DNA of 64,000 nucleotides from Sphingobium trunci (GTDB lineage: Bacteria > Pseudomonadota > Alphaproteobacteria > Sphingomonadales > Sphingomonadaceae), in the NCBI RefSeq assembly GCF_022664535.1, contig NZ_JAKUJY010000003.1:124001-188000 (forward strand), read 5' to 3'. A model generated the notes under the pieces. The model was given only the letters and a program-made list of their open reading frames with translations. It did no database searches and was not told where the DNA came from. Numbering within the stretch: position 1 is the stretch's first letter; every line of letters starts with the position of its first letter. Positions 17,652 through 26,255 of the stretch are shown one piece after another. The translations under genes and the position numbers were made by a program.

Positions 17652-18439
17652 GATGGCGAAGAAGACCAGTCCTTTGCGCGCAGGGCGGTGCCATGGCAGC
17701 TGCGGGCGGCAAGCCTTGCGCTCAGAAAATGGTAGAAATACCAGTCCAGCGCGGCGGCGGGGATATAGCGGTAGAGCAGCCTTTCGGCGCGCGTCCAGCT
17801 CACCGCCTTGCGGCAGGCGCGGCGGTCGGACGGGAAGCAGACATGATCGGCATGATACAGCGCCGGACCATGGCGCATCACGCGATGGACGATCTCATGA
17901 TCCTCCAGCACATAGGGCCAGCGCGCGGTGTCGAAGCCTCCGGCCGCCCGCAGCGCATCGGTACGGAAGGCCTGGGCATAGCCGCCGGCATGGCATTTGC
18001 CGGGAAAGCGGCGGCTCTTGCGCAGGATGAAGGCGGTTCGCTGGCGCGATTCCGCGGTGGAGGGGGGGGCGTAAAGGTCGATGGCCATGACGGCCGAGGC
18101 TTGGGGATGGCCGTCGAACAGGGCGATGATGCGCTGCACATAATCGGTCGGATAATGGGTGTCGGCGTCGCAGATCGCGACCAGCGGCGTTTCCACGCGG
18201 GCCAGTCCCTCCGCCATGGCATGGATCTTTCCGGGCACCGGGCATGGGACGAGGCTTGCAAGGCCGCCGAGGGGCGCCGCATGGGCCACCGCTTCGTCCG
18301 CACCCTGGTCGGTCGATCCATTGTCGACCATCAGCAGGCGGAAGCGCCGGTCGCTCTGGGCCGCAAGGCTGTCGATGGTGGGACCGATCCACCCCTGTTC
18401 ATTGAAAAAGGGCAGGATGATCGTCAGCTTTTCCGTCAT
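17648..18439 (-). CDS. glycosyltransferase family 2 (GT-A fold)
   Basis: A 263-residue inverting GT2: LTIILPFFNEQGWIGPTI, a LLMVDNGSTD nucleotide-binding turn, AICDADTHYPTDY (the DxD metal site) and a VLEDHEIVHRV acceptor-site ED motif. There are no obvious transmembrane helices apart from a weakly hydrophobic end (ALDWYFYHFLSARL). Substrate unknown. It overlaps the TagB/F-like gene upstream and the flippase gene downstream by 4 bases each. Confidence 0.9.
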   Translation of the reverse strand: MTEKLTIILPFFNEQGWIGPTIDSLAAQSDRRFRLLMVDNGSTDQGADEAVAHAAPLGGLASLVPCPVPGKIHAMAEGLARVETPLVAICDADTHYPTDYVQRIIALFDGHPQASAVMAIDLYAPPSTAESRQRTAFILRKSRRFPGKCHAGGYAQAFRTDALRAAGGFDTARWPYVLEDHEIVHRVMRHGPALYHADHVCFPSDRRACRKAVSWTRAERLLYRYIPAAALDWYFYHFLSARLAARSCHGTALRAKDWSSSPS

Positions 18440-19632
18440 GCCGCCCGGGTCGTCCGGCGGCCCGCGCCACTCGCCCGGCGCCGTTCCGCCAGCGCGGCGA
18501 TGACGTCGGCGGCGCGGTCGGACGACGGGCGGCCGTCAAGGTCGAAACTCTCGTTGAACAGCTGGGCCTGGGCGGATCGATAATGGCTGTGGTGCAGCTC
18601 TTCCGCGCGATCCAGCGCTTCGCCGAGCTGGTCGGGATGGGTGATGACCTCGCCTGCCTGCCAATGGGCGAAATTGGGATCGCCCCGCCATTCGATGCCG
18701 TGGCTGTTCAGGAAGATGCAGGGGCGCGGTTGCAGCAGGAATTCGTAGACCTGGCTGCTGGCGTCGCCCAGATAGATGTCGGCGGCCATGGTGTAGCTCA
18801 TGTCGGTGGAGGCCCGGCTGCCGAGGTCGAAATGGATATTGTCGCCATGCAGATAGCGATTCTCGATCTTGCCCGCGCGATTGATCGTCAGCCGGTCGAT
18901 GGTGAGGACGAAGGGCCGCTCGAACAGCATGACGTGGGGCGCGAAGATCAGCTCACGGCTATCGTTGCGGCCGAAAAAGTCCAGCACCTCGCGGCCATGG
19001 CGATACCAGGAGGAGAGGTGCGGCGAGACATGCGGGTTGTAGAGCACGACCGGCCGGTCGCGGTCGAAATGATGGGTCCGGCCCGCCTGCCGCACCATGT
19101 CGAACTTGGGATAGCCCACGATGCTGATCGTGTCGGGATCGACCCCCGCCTCCACGATCAGGCGGCGGCGTATCTTCTCGCCCGAGCATAGCACATGGTC
19201 GAAGCGCGCGCTGGCCCTGTCGAAGCCGATGGCACGGTCGCCAGCGCCGTGACGGGTGTGGACCATGAACAGATCGTCTAGGCCATAGCGCGTCTTGAGC
19301 AGCAACGACGTCTTTTCCGCGACCACCAGCATGTCGAGGCTGCGGAAAAAATCCAGATTGTCGCGATAGAGCATCAGCTTGCCCGCCGGGACCAGCCCGC
19401 CCAGCAGGCTCGCGATCCGCGCCGACCGGGCGCCGAGCGTCAGGCGGACATGCTGGATGGCCGACCCCAGCCATCGCCCGGCCAGCCGTTCCACTTCGGC
19501 TGCCAGCCGGTCATTGGTGGTGGCGACGACGATCTCGCCGTCGAACCCACGCTTCGCGAGCGCGACGGCGATGGGCAGGCTGTGGGCGACCTGATGAATC
19601 TGGTCGTGGTTGAACAGAAATCCGACGCGCAT
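18436..19632 (-). CDS. CDP-glycerol glycerophosphotransferase-like (TagB/F family) protein
   Basis: A 398-residue protein. It opens with a Rossmann-like MRVGFLFNHDQIHQ and closes with the family's conserved nucleotide-sugar pocket, IYLGDASSQVYEFLLQPRPCIFLNS. Internal matches include MVHTRHGAGDRAIGFD, LCSGEKIRRRLI and VVLYNPHVSPHLSSWY. TagB/F enzymes add glycerol-phosphate (or ribitol-phosphate) to teichoic acids. In Gram-negative bacteria relatives phosphorylate capsule or LPS units. It is the first gene of the minus-strand glycan operon. There is no strong ribosome binding site before the ATG at 19632. No CDP-glycerol synthesis gene is present in this window. Confidence 0.75.
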   Translation of the reverse strand: MRVGFLFNHDQIHQVAHSLPIAVALAKRGFDGEIVVATTNDRLAAEVERLAGRWLGSAIQHVRLTLGARSARIASLLGGLVPAGKLMLYRDNLDFFRSLDMLVVAEKTSLLLKTRYGLDDLFMVHTRHGAGDRAIGFDRASARFDHVLCSGEKIRRRLIVEAGVDPDTISIVGYPKFDMVRQAGRTHHFDRDRPVVLYNPHVSPHLSSWYRHGREVLDFFGRNDSRELIFAPHVMLFERPFVLTIDRLTINRAGKIENRYLHGDNIHFDLGSRASTDMSYTMAADIYLGDASSQVYEFLLQPRPCIFLNSHGIEWRGDPNFAHWQAGEVITHPDQLGEALDRAEELHHSHYRSAQAQLFNESFDLDGRPSSDRAADVIAALAERRRASGAGRRTTRAA

Positions 19633-19790
19633 TCGGTACAGACGTTGCGCTCCTGACGCTGCCTCAGTCGCCCTTCGGCCAAATGTGAATTTTTTTTCAG
19701 ACTGCGACCAGCTTGTTGATCGGGGCGCTGCTTTAGCTACCCAATGGCCCAGGGAGCCGCTTGTTCCGGAGTCGGCGGGCGGACAGAACA

Positions 19791-20324
19791 ATGCATGTGA
19801 ACGCCGATCAGGAATCCGATGTCGAAACGCTGTACGGCCTGCATAGGGCCGAACTGCGCAGGCTGTTGCTGGCGCGAGTGGGCGATCCGGCGGAGGCGGA
19901 GGATCTGTTGCAGGAATTGTGGCTGCGCGCGCGGCAGCGCCCGGCCGGGCCGGTCGAAAATGGCCGGGCATATCTGTTCCGCATGGCGCAGAATCTGGTC
20001 GTCGATCGTCTGCGGGAGCGGCAGCGGCGCATGGCGCGGGAAAGGCGCTGGTCGGACCAGGAAACCGACTTCACCCCCACCGGCGTGGAGCCGTCGGACC
20101 GGCGCGAGACGGCCGAGGACCAGATCATCGCCAGGGAGCAGGTGGCGGCGCTGCTATCCGCGATCGCCAGTCTCCCGGAGGGTGCGCGGCGGGCGTTCGA
20201 ACTGCACAAGCTGGATGGCTTCAGCCATGCCGAAGTGGCGCAGCGGCTGGGGATCAGCAAGAGCGGCGTCGAAAAACACATGGCCGTCGCGATGAAATAT
20301 CTGCGTCGTGCGTTATTGGACTGA
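19791..20324 (+). CDS. ECF sigma factor, FecI-like
   Basis: A sigma factor of about 177 residues. Region 2 contains LYGLHRAELRRLLLARVGD, EDLLQELWLRAR and AYLFRMAQNLVVDRLRER. Region 4 contains LPEGARRAFELHKLDGFSHAEVAQRLGISKSGVEKHM. It resembles the iron-starvation FecI group and lies next to a FecR-like anti-sigma factor and a TonB receptor with a signalling domain. The start at 19791 was chosen because it sits just after GGACAGAAC and aligns with family length; an upstream ATG at 19761 adds ten residues. Confidence 0.9.
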   Translation: MHVNADQESDVETLYGLHRAELRRLLLARVGDPAEAEDLLQELWLRARQRPAGPVENGRAYLFRMAQNLVVDRLRERQRRMARERRWSDQETDFTPTGVEPSDRRETAEDQIIAREQVAALLSAIASLPEGARRAFELHKLDGFSHAEVAQRLGISKSGVEKHMAVAMKYLRRALLD

Positions 20325-20381
20325 GGTAAGGGAGCGGGCGTGCCGTCTGAGCCGAGGTAAAGGGAAGGAAGCGGTTCGGAC

Positions 20382-21350
20382 TTGGACGAACGGGTGATCG
20401 ACGAAGCGCTGGCCTGGCAGGTCGAGCTTGCCCGCGACGATGCGGACTGGGAAGGCTATATGGCCTGGCTGGAGGCCGACCCGCGCCATCGCGAAGCCTT
20501 CGATTCCGTGGCGCTGACCGAAGCCATGGTGGATGAGCACAGGAACGAGGTTCGCGCGCTGCTGGAGGCGCAGGCGCCGGATTCCCCGTCCGCAAATACC
20601 CTGTCCCCCACGTCGCCCTATCGGCCCCGGCGGCCGCTTCGCTGGGTGATGGGCGGCGGTTTGGCGGCGGCGCTGGCGCTCGCCGTCGGCCTGCCGATGA
20701 TGTGGGCGCCGGAGGCCGTGACCGGCTATGCGGCCCATGCCGGAAGCAGCCGGACCGTGGCGCTGGCGGACGGCGCGAACGTCATTCTCTCACCGGCGAG
20801 CCGGATCCTGGTTCATGGCAGGAACGCCGCGCGCATCGAACTGGCGAGCGGAGAGGCCTATTTCGCCGTGCGGCATGATCCCTCGCGCACGCTGACCATC
20901 GAGGCCGGACCCTATCGCATCACGGACATCGGCACGCGCTTTTCGGTCAATCTTTCCGGCGGGACTTTCCGGATAGCCGTTTCGGAAGGCGCCGTCGCCG
21001 TCAGTTCCGACAAGGCGAACGGGCAGGTGCGGCTGCAGGCCGGGCAGCAACTGACGGGCGGCGCCGACGGAAATCTGGCGCTGGCGCCAGTGGCGGTCGC
21101 GGATGTCGGTAGCTGGCGCGATGGGCGGCTTTCCTACAATGATGCGCCGCTGGCCCTCGTCGTCGCCGATATTTCCCGTTATTCCGGCCGTCGCATCATC
21201 GTCGATTCGTCGCTGGAGACCAGACATTTTTCGGGCACGCTCGTCATTGGTGATGGATCGAGATTGTTGCCCGATCTCGCGGCGGTCATGGGCCTTGCCG
21301 TGCATCCGCAGGATGGCGGCGCCCTTCGCCTTGGCGGTGCTGATCGCTGA
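20382..21350 (+). CDS. FecR-like anti-sigma factor / sigma regulator
   Basis: A 322-residue protein starting at TTG. The cytosolic FecR_N domain (ALAWQVELARDDADWEGYMAWLEADPRHREAF) is followed by a single transmembrane helix near residue 90 (GGGLAAALALAVGLPMMW), then a periplasmic FecR domain (RTVALADGANVILSP, GEAYFAVRHDPSRTLTI, ITDIGTRFSV) and a C-terminal STN-like part. It should hold the adjacent sigma factor until the receptor signals. The gap after the sigma gene is 57 bases. Its 3' end overlaps the receptor gene. Confidence 0.88.
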   Translation: MDERVIDEALAWQVELARDDADWEGYMAWLEADPRHREAFDSVALTEAMVDEHRNEVRALLEAQAPDSPSANTLSPTSPYRPRRPLRWVMGGGLAAALALAVGLPMMWAPEAVTGYAAHAGSSRTVALADGANVILSPASRILVHGRNAARIELASGEAYFAVRHDPSRTLTIEAGPYRITDIGTRFSVNLSGGTFRIAVSEGAVAVSSDKANGQVRLQAGQQLTGGADGNLALAPVAVADVGSWRDGRLSYNDAPLALVVADISRYSGRRIIVDSSLETRHFSGTLVIGDGSRLLPDLAAVMGLAVHPQDGGALRLGGADR

Positions 21351-23646
21351 AGGGGCAGGGGTCGCCAGTCCGGCGCACGCCAGGGAAGAAAAGTTCAGCT
21401 TCGATCTTCCGGCAGGCCCGCTTGCCCAAAGTCTTTCGCGTTTTTCGGAGCTGACGGGGGTTTCCGTCGGCTATCCCGGCGCCCTGCCGGTGGTGACGGT
21501 CCGGCGGGTCAGCGGAACCATGGCTGCGGAGACGGCGCTGCACAAGCTGCTGGAGGGCACGCATCTGCGCGCGGTGCAGGCGGGACCGCGGCTCTACCGG
21601 CTGGAGCAGGCGGCGTCGCGGCACGCCGCCCGGGCTCCGGCGGCGGCGCTGCCCCCCGCGGGGCCGGGAGCGGATATCGTCGTGACCGCGCTCAAACGGC
21701 CGCAATCGCTGGATGATGTGGCGCTGTCCGTCTCCATCCTGGGGGCGGAGGGGCTGGGATCGGCCTCGCGCTCGCTGGCCAGCCGGGACATGAGCCTGAC
21801 GATGGAGGGGCTGGCCATGACCAATCTGGGGCCTGGCCGGAACCGGCAGTTCATCCGGGGCGTGGCGGACAGTCCCTTCCTGGGGCAAAGCCAGTCCACC
21901 GTGGCGGTGCAGGTCGACGATGCCCGCGTGACCTTCAATGCGCCCGATCCCGACCTGCGGCTGATCGATGTCGACCGGGTGGAGATATTGAAGGGGCCGC
22001 AGGGGCCGCTCTACGGTTCGGGCGTGCTGGGTGGCATCTACCATGTCGTGACCCACCAGCCGGAACTGGACGATGCGTCCGCCTGGGCGCGGCTGTCGGG
22101 ATCGGCCGTGGATCATGGCGGTACGGGCAGCGGTGGCGAGGGGATGGTCAACCTGCCGCTGATCGCCGGGCGGCTGGCGGTGCGGGCGGTCGGATACCGG
22201 TTCCTCGACGGCGGGTGGATCGACAATATAGGCGTGGCGAAGGACAGCAATTCGACGCGGACGAGCGGGTTGCGGGTGAGCGCGAAATGGGCGCCGTCGC
22301 AGGACTGGTCGGTCGATGCGGGCTATGCGGTCCAGAATATCGGGTCGCGCGACAGCCAATATCTCCTCACTGCCGGGAGGGATCTGGAACGAGCCGGCCA
22401 TCGGCCGGAACCGACCGACAATGACTTCATGCTGGTCCACGGTACCGTCACCGGGCATCTGGGCGGCGTGCAATTGCTGTCGGCGACCAGCTATGTCAGG
22501 AATGCCTTTGGCTATGGCCTGGACGCCAGCGCGGCCGCCGCGCATTTCGGCCTGTCCGGCGCGGCATGGTTCGACGACGACCGGCATTATTCGTTGTTCA
22601 ATCAGGAATTGCGCCTCTCTTCCGGGCGAGACAGCGGCTGGGTCGCGGGTGCATCCTATCTGCGGGCTTCGGCCAGCGAACGGGGGACCGTGACCGGTGA
22701 AAGCGGAAAGACCCGCACGGTCGTGCAGACCCAGCGCATCGTCACCGAATATGCGCTCTTCGGGGAGGCGAGCGCGCCTCTCCTGGCACGTCTCGACGCA
22801 ACGCTGGGCGCGCGGCTCTTCTATTCCCTGGCGCAGGATGAAACGCGGGAGGCGGGCAAGCGGCGGGTCGATGAATCGACCGGCAAGATCATCCTGTCGC
22901 CCAGCATGGCCCTGTCCTACCGGCTGGCGGGCGGCGGCATCCTCTATCTGCGCTATGCGCGGGCGATGCGGCCGGGCGGGCTTGCGCCGTCGGGCATGAC
23001 CGCCTCGGGCCATTTCGACGCGGATGAACTGGGCACGTTCGACCTGGGGATGCGGCGCGGCTTCTGGGGCGACCGGCTGCTGCTGTCCGGCAGCGCCTAT
23101 TATACCGACTGGCAGGAGATCCAGTCCGACTATCTGCTCGCCAACGGCCTGATCACCACGCGCAATGCAGGGCGTGCCCGCATCATCGGGATCGAGGCGG
23201 CGGCCGACTGGCAGGTCGGCGCGGGCTTCGCCCTGAAGCTCGGCGGGTCGGCGCAGGATGCCCGGCTCACCCACACGGCGGATGGCACCAAATTGAGGGA
23301 TCGCCGCCTACCCATCACGCCCGGCCTGTCGGGGCGCGCTGCCCTCTCCTACAGCTACAGGCTGATCGGATGGAGCGGGCAGACGGCGGTCCAGGCCAAT
23401 TATATCGGCAAGGCGCGGTTGAGCTTCGACGACGATCTCGACCGGTCGATGCAGCCCTATACCAGCGTGGCGGTCAATTCGACGCTGGAACGGGGGCCAT
23501 GGACGGCGGGCCTGCGCGTCGACAATCTGTTCGACGTGCGGGGCGACAGCTTCGCCTTCGGCAATCCCTTCTCGATCCGGGTCGCGCCGCAATATACGCC
23601 GCTGCGGCCGCGCGCCATCACGCTTTCACTGGCGCGGCGGTGGTAA
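21295..23646 (+). CDS. TonB-dependent receptor with secretin/TonB N-terminal signalling domain (FecA-like)
   Basis: A protein of about 783 residues. A signal peptide ends ASPAHA. An STN domain (KFSFDLPAGPLAQSLSRFSELTGVS, split by its natural turns) is followed by a plug (DIVVTALKRPQSLDDVALSV) and a 22-strand type barrel ending in ITLSLARRW. The STN domain passes ligand occupancy to FecR. The TTG at 21295 is preferred because it supplies the positive residues (CIRR) a signal peptide needs; an ATG at 21313 lacks them. Both starts lie inside the end of the FecR gene. The ligand is unknown. No siderophore genes are present in the window. Confidence 0.85.
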   Translation: MPCIRRMAAPFALAVLIAEGAGVASPAHAREEKFSFDLPAGPLAQSLSRFSELTGVSVGYPGALPVVTVRRVSGTMAAETALHKLLEGTHLRAVQAGPRLYRLEQAASRHAARAPAAALPPAGPGADIVVTALKRPQSLDDVALSVSILGAEGLGSASRSLASRDMSLTMEGLAMTNLGPGRNRQFIRGVADSPFLGQSQSTVAVQVDDARVTFNAPDPDLRLIDVDRVEILKGPQGPLYGSGVLGGIYHVVTHQPELDDASAWARLSGSAVDHGGTGSGGEGMVNLPLIAGRLAVRAVGYRFLDGGWIDNIGVAKDSNSTRTSGLRVSAKWAPSQDWSVDAGYAVQNIGSRDSQYLLTAGRDLERAGHRPEPTDNDFMLVHGTVTGHLGGVQLLSATSYVRNAFGYGLDASAAAAHFGLSGAAWFDDDRHYSLFNQELRLSSGRDSGWVAGASYLRASASERGTVTGESGKTRTVVQTQRIVTEYALFGEASAPLLARLDATLGARLFYSLAQDETREAGKRRVDESTGKIILSPSMALSYRLAGGGILYLRYARAMRPGGLAPSGMTASGHFDADELGTFDLGMRRGFWGDRLLLSGSAYYTDWQEIQSDYLLANGLITTRNAGRARIIGIEAAADWQVGAGFALKLGGSAQDARLTHTADGTKLRDRRLPITPGLSGRAALSYSYRLIGWSGQTAVQANYIGKARLSFDDDLDRSMQPYTSVAVNSTLERGPWTAGLRVDNLFDVRGDSFAFGNPFSIRVAPQYTPLRPRAITLSLARRW

Positions 23647-24667
23647 GAGACTTCACGTCGAAGATGGCGGTATAGCCGACATGGTCCGACAACATGCTGC
23701 CGTCGGCGGCATGGCCGAAGGGGACGTCGATGCCGCGGAGGGACAGGCGCATGGTCGGGCTGCCTGTGAAAAACTCCCAATCCCGCGCGCGATAGCGGGA
23801 ATAGCGGGCATCGCCGTTCAGAGGGATGGCCTTGCGGCCCGCTTCGTCATAGGCGTCCGCCACGGCCGCGCCCGGCAGCCATTGCCTGAAGGCGCCGGTC
23901 AGCAGGTCGCTGCGCCGGGCGGGATCATGCCCCATGTTGAAATCGCCCGCGACGATCATCGCATTGCGCGGATCATGGTTGCTGCGGATGAAGTCGCCAA
24001 GGCAGGCCAGTTGCAGGCCATAGGCATGGTTCGACCGGTCGTTGGCCACGCCGGAGGCGCGGCGGCTGTTGAGATGGGTGGTGACGATATCCACCGGCTC
24101 GGGCTGGCCCGGCAGCCTGATCCGGGCGAGCAGCGCGCCCTTGTTCGCCAGACAGTCGAACCCCGCGCAGGCGAAGGCGGGAAAGACGATGCGGCGAGTG
24201 TCGACGATGGGATAATCGGACAATATCTGCAGGCCGCTGCCGACGAATTTGGGCAGCCCCTCCCCATGGCTCCAGCTCTCGGCGGCGGCGAAGGCGCGGT
24301 CGCTGGCCGTTGGCACCTGGCCGTTCACCGCATCCTGATCCGCGCCGGTGGCGATATAGCGATAGCCCGCCTCGCGCCCGATCGCCTGCGCTTCCTGCGT
24401 GAAGGCCTCCTGCAGCACGACGATGTGCGGATTGCGCCCCTCGCCGCGTAGCAGGCGCAGCCTGGCGGCGATGCGGGTGAAGTCGGCGTCGCGGCCCCAT
24501 GCGACCGGCCAGGGCAGGCCATGGATATTATAGGTCATCACCGGCAGCGTGCCGTCGAAGGCGGACGGCGCCTCTGGCAGGAGCGTGCTGCGCGTATCGG
24601 CGGAAGGCGCGACGGCCAGCAGCGCCGCGGCGGCCAGCATCCGGAACATATGACCGGCAATGGACAA
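23618..24667 (-). CDS. exported endonuclease/exonuclease/phosphatase (EEP) family hydrolase
   Basis: A protein of about 350 residues with a signal peptide (MFRMLAAAALLAVAPSADT). EEP-fold motifs are in order: MTYNIHGLP (metal Asn), VVLQEAF (metal Glu), VTTHLNS, MIVAGDFNMGHD and MLSDHVGYTAIF (catalytic Asp-His). The family includes DNase I, sphingomyelinase C and inositol-phosphate phosphatases; export argues for a phosphodiesterase or phospholipase rather than a repair nuclease. The TTG at 24667 follows AGGAGAGAAAATC and is preferred; ATGs at 24688 and 24649 are alternatives. The 3' end overlaps the convergent receptor gene by 29 bases. Confidence 0.75.
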   Translation of the reverse strand: MSIAGHMFRMLAAAALLAVAPSADTRSTLLPEAPSAFDGTLPVMTYNIHGLPWPVAWGRDADFTRIAARLRLLRGEGRNPHIVVLQEAFTQEAQAIGREAGYRYIATGADQDAVNGQVPTASDRAFAAAESWSHGEGLPKFVGSGLQILSDYPIVDTRRIVFPAFACAGFDCLANKGALLARIRLPGQPEPVDIVTTHLNSRRASGVANDRSNHAYGLQLACLGDFIRSNHDPRNAMIVAGDFNMGHDPARRSDLLTGAFRQWLPGAAVADAYDEAGRKAIPLNGDARYSRYRARDWEFFTGSPTMRLSLRGIDVPFGHAADGSMLSDHVGYTAIFDVKSLTTAAPVKA

Positions 24668-24804
24668 GATTTTCTCTCCTGCGAGCATCAGCGGATTGAC
24701 GGCGGCGCAGGCGTTTCGCCTCAGTCCTGCCTGCGGAGAAATTCCATTTGTCGGAAGATCGCATCGACTCCCCGCAAATCGTGATGGCGGCCTCACACGG
24801 TCTA

Positions 24805-24833
24805 TTGTCAATCTTATCGATAGAGAATAAATA
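24805..24833 (+). promoter_or_regulatory. sigma-70-like promoter for the RBBP9-type hydrolase gene
   Basis: TTGTCA at 24805-24810, a 17-base spacer and TAAATA at 24828-24833, in a locally A+T-rich stretch. The predicted start near 24840 would give a short leader of about 14 bases that still includes the AGGAGG-like site before the ATG at 24854. Confidence 0.4.
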
Positions 24834-24853
24834 TCCGCTCAGGAGGAGCCCTC

Positions 24854-25516
24854 ATGCGCCTGAAGCCGGACCAAATTGACCCTCATGCCACGATCCTCAC
24901 CGTGCCCGGACTGTCGAACAGCGGCCCCGGTCATTGGCAGACGATATGGGAAGCGGAACTGCCCCATTGCCATCGGGTCGAGCTGGGCAATTGGGACGCG
25001 CCCCATCGCAACAGCTGGATCAGCAATCTGGGGCACGCCATCGGCGGGATAGACGGGCCGGTGATCCTGGCGGCGCACAGCCTGGGATGTCATGCCGTCG
25101 CCTGGTGGGCGGCCTTCGAACTGCAGGAATGGAGCGAGAAGGTGATCGGCGCCCTGCTGGTGGCGCCGCCGGAAGTCGATTCCGGCGTGGCCGATCCCCG
25201 CCTGCGCGATTTCGGCCCGGCGCCCAAGGCTTTGCTGCCTTTCCCGTCCATCGTCGTCGCCAGCCGCAACGATCCCTATATTTCCATGGGCAGGGCGCGG
25301 TTGCTGGCGCAATTCTGGGGCAGCCAGTTCGCCGATGCAGGTGAGTCGGGTCACATCAACGCCGACTCGGGACTGGGCGATTGGGCCTTCGGGCAGTTCC
25401 TTCTGTCCCGCTTCACCAAGGGCGGAGACGGCGCCAGTCCGGTCGACCTCGATTTCGACCAGATCAGCAGCGAGCGTGAACGCAGCGCCGTCGCGACCCT
25501 GCTCTACGGGGTCTGA
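24854..25516 (+). CDS. RBBP9/YdeN family alpha/beta hydrolase
   Basis: A 220-residue cytosolic serine hydrolase. Motifs are TVPGLSNSGPGHWQTIWE (oxyanion side), AAHSLGCHAVAWWA with nucleophile S76, a likely acid D140 in VASRNDPY and H167 in AGESGHINADSGLGDW. The GHINA.SG.G.W ending is typical of the SerHydrolase/RBBP9 group, whose physiological substrates in bacteria are mostly unknown. A very strong AGGAGGAG ribosome binding site precedes it. The roughly 30 residues after the fold are polar and look like a disordered tail. Confidence 0.85.
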   Translation: MRLKPDQIDPHATILTVPGLSNSGPGHWQTIWEAELPHCHRVELGNWDAPHRNSWISNLGHAIGGIDGPVILAAHSLGCHAVAWWAAFELQEWSEKVIGALLVAPPEVDSGVADPRLRDFGPAPKALLPFPSIVVASRNDPYISMGRARLLAQFWGSQFADAGESGHINADSGLGDWAFGQFLLSRFTKGGDGASPVDLDFDQISSERERSAVATLLYGV

Positions 25517-25580
25517 TCTTTCCTGCGCATGATCGCCATGCGGTCCCTCCTAGGGGACATGCCATGGCAGGAGGGTCGGC

Positions 25581-25598
25581 GCTTCGCGGGCGCGAAGC
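25581..25598. terminator. possible bidirectional terminator hairpin
   Basis: GCTTCGCG, a GG turn, and CGCGAAGC form a perfect 8-base stem in the gap between the convergent hydrolase and TetR genes, three bases from the TetR stop. There is no T-run, so termination is only suggested by the position. Confidence 0.35.
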
Positions 25599-25600
25599 CA

Positions 25601-26170
25601 TTACTCCGCTCGTTCCGCCCCTGAGGCCCGCCGCGCCGCCGCCATGATCTCTTCGGACAGGGCCGGGTCGCCGACTCCGCGCGCCAGTACCATCGCCCCG
25701 ACCAGTTGCGCCATACGGGCCAGCGCTTCCTCGCGAGAGATGTCCGCCGACATGGTTTCGATGACGCCGGTCAGCGCTTCGAAACCGTCCCGGAAGGCTT
25801 GCGCCAGCGCGCCGCCCCGCCGCGCCGCATCGGGGCCGAGGGCGATGAGCGCGCAGCCTGTTTCCGGCGCATCGCGATTGCGGGCGCTCAGATAATCGTC
25901 CGCTATGGCCGCAGCCGCCCTGTCCGGACCCGCCGCCTCGGCGATGGCGCGCCATCTGTCGGCGCTTCCGGCGAGCGAAGCAGCGCAGGCCTCAGCCGCC
26001 AGAGCCTCCTTGGACGGGAACTGATTGTAGAAGCCGCCATGCGTCAGGCCGGATTCGCGCATCACTTCATGGATGCCGACGCCGTCCACGCCATGCGCCC
26101 GAAACAGGCGCGATGCCGTGTCAATCACCTTGTCCCGGTTGCGCGCGGCCTGTTCCCGGCTGACCTTCAT
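25601..26170 (-). CDS. TetR/AcrR family transcriptional regulator
   Basis: A 189-residue regulator. The N-terminal helix-turn-helix (RDKVIDTASRLFRAHG, then VGIHEVMRESGLTHGGFYNQF) belongs to the subgroup whose recognition helix reads HGGFY and continues KEALAAEA. The ligand domain has ALGPDAARRGGAL and a C-terminal helix with LSEEIMAAARR. The start at 26170 has GGAGG ten bases upstream. It is divergent from an MFS transporter/SDR operon, and a dyad in the gap is a likely operator for both directions. Confidence 0.88.
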   Translation of the reverse strand: MKVSREQAARNRDKVIDTASRLFRAHGVDGVGIHEVMRESGLTHGGFYNQFPSKEALAAEACAASLAGSADRWRAIAEAAGPDRAAAAIADDYLSARNRDAPETGCALIALGPDAARRGGALAQAFRDGFEALTGVIETMSADISREEALARMAQLVGAMVLARGVGDPALSEEIMAAARRASGAERAE

Positions 26171-26206
26171 GTCCACATGCCTCCAATTGGCCTCTTGCAC
26201 TTATAT

Positions 26207-26220
26207 ATGATATTCATCAT
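26207..26220. promoter_or_regulatory. candidate TetR operator
   Basis: ATGATATTCATCAT consists of ATGAT/ATCAT inverted arms around ATTC in an A+T-rich stretch between the divergent TetR and MFS starts. Its position fits an operator. The exact boundaries are uncertain. Confidence 0.4.
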
Positions 26221-26255
26221 TTAACACCAGTCCGAATTGCGCCGGAAGGGGTTTC

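Noticed and set aside
16335..17712. The GT4 gene extended upstream as a protein of more than 800 residues
   Set aside because: The upstream part is a shifted frame through the flippase gene and lacks motifs. The ATG at 16335 overlapping the flippase stop is the natural start.
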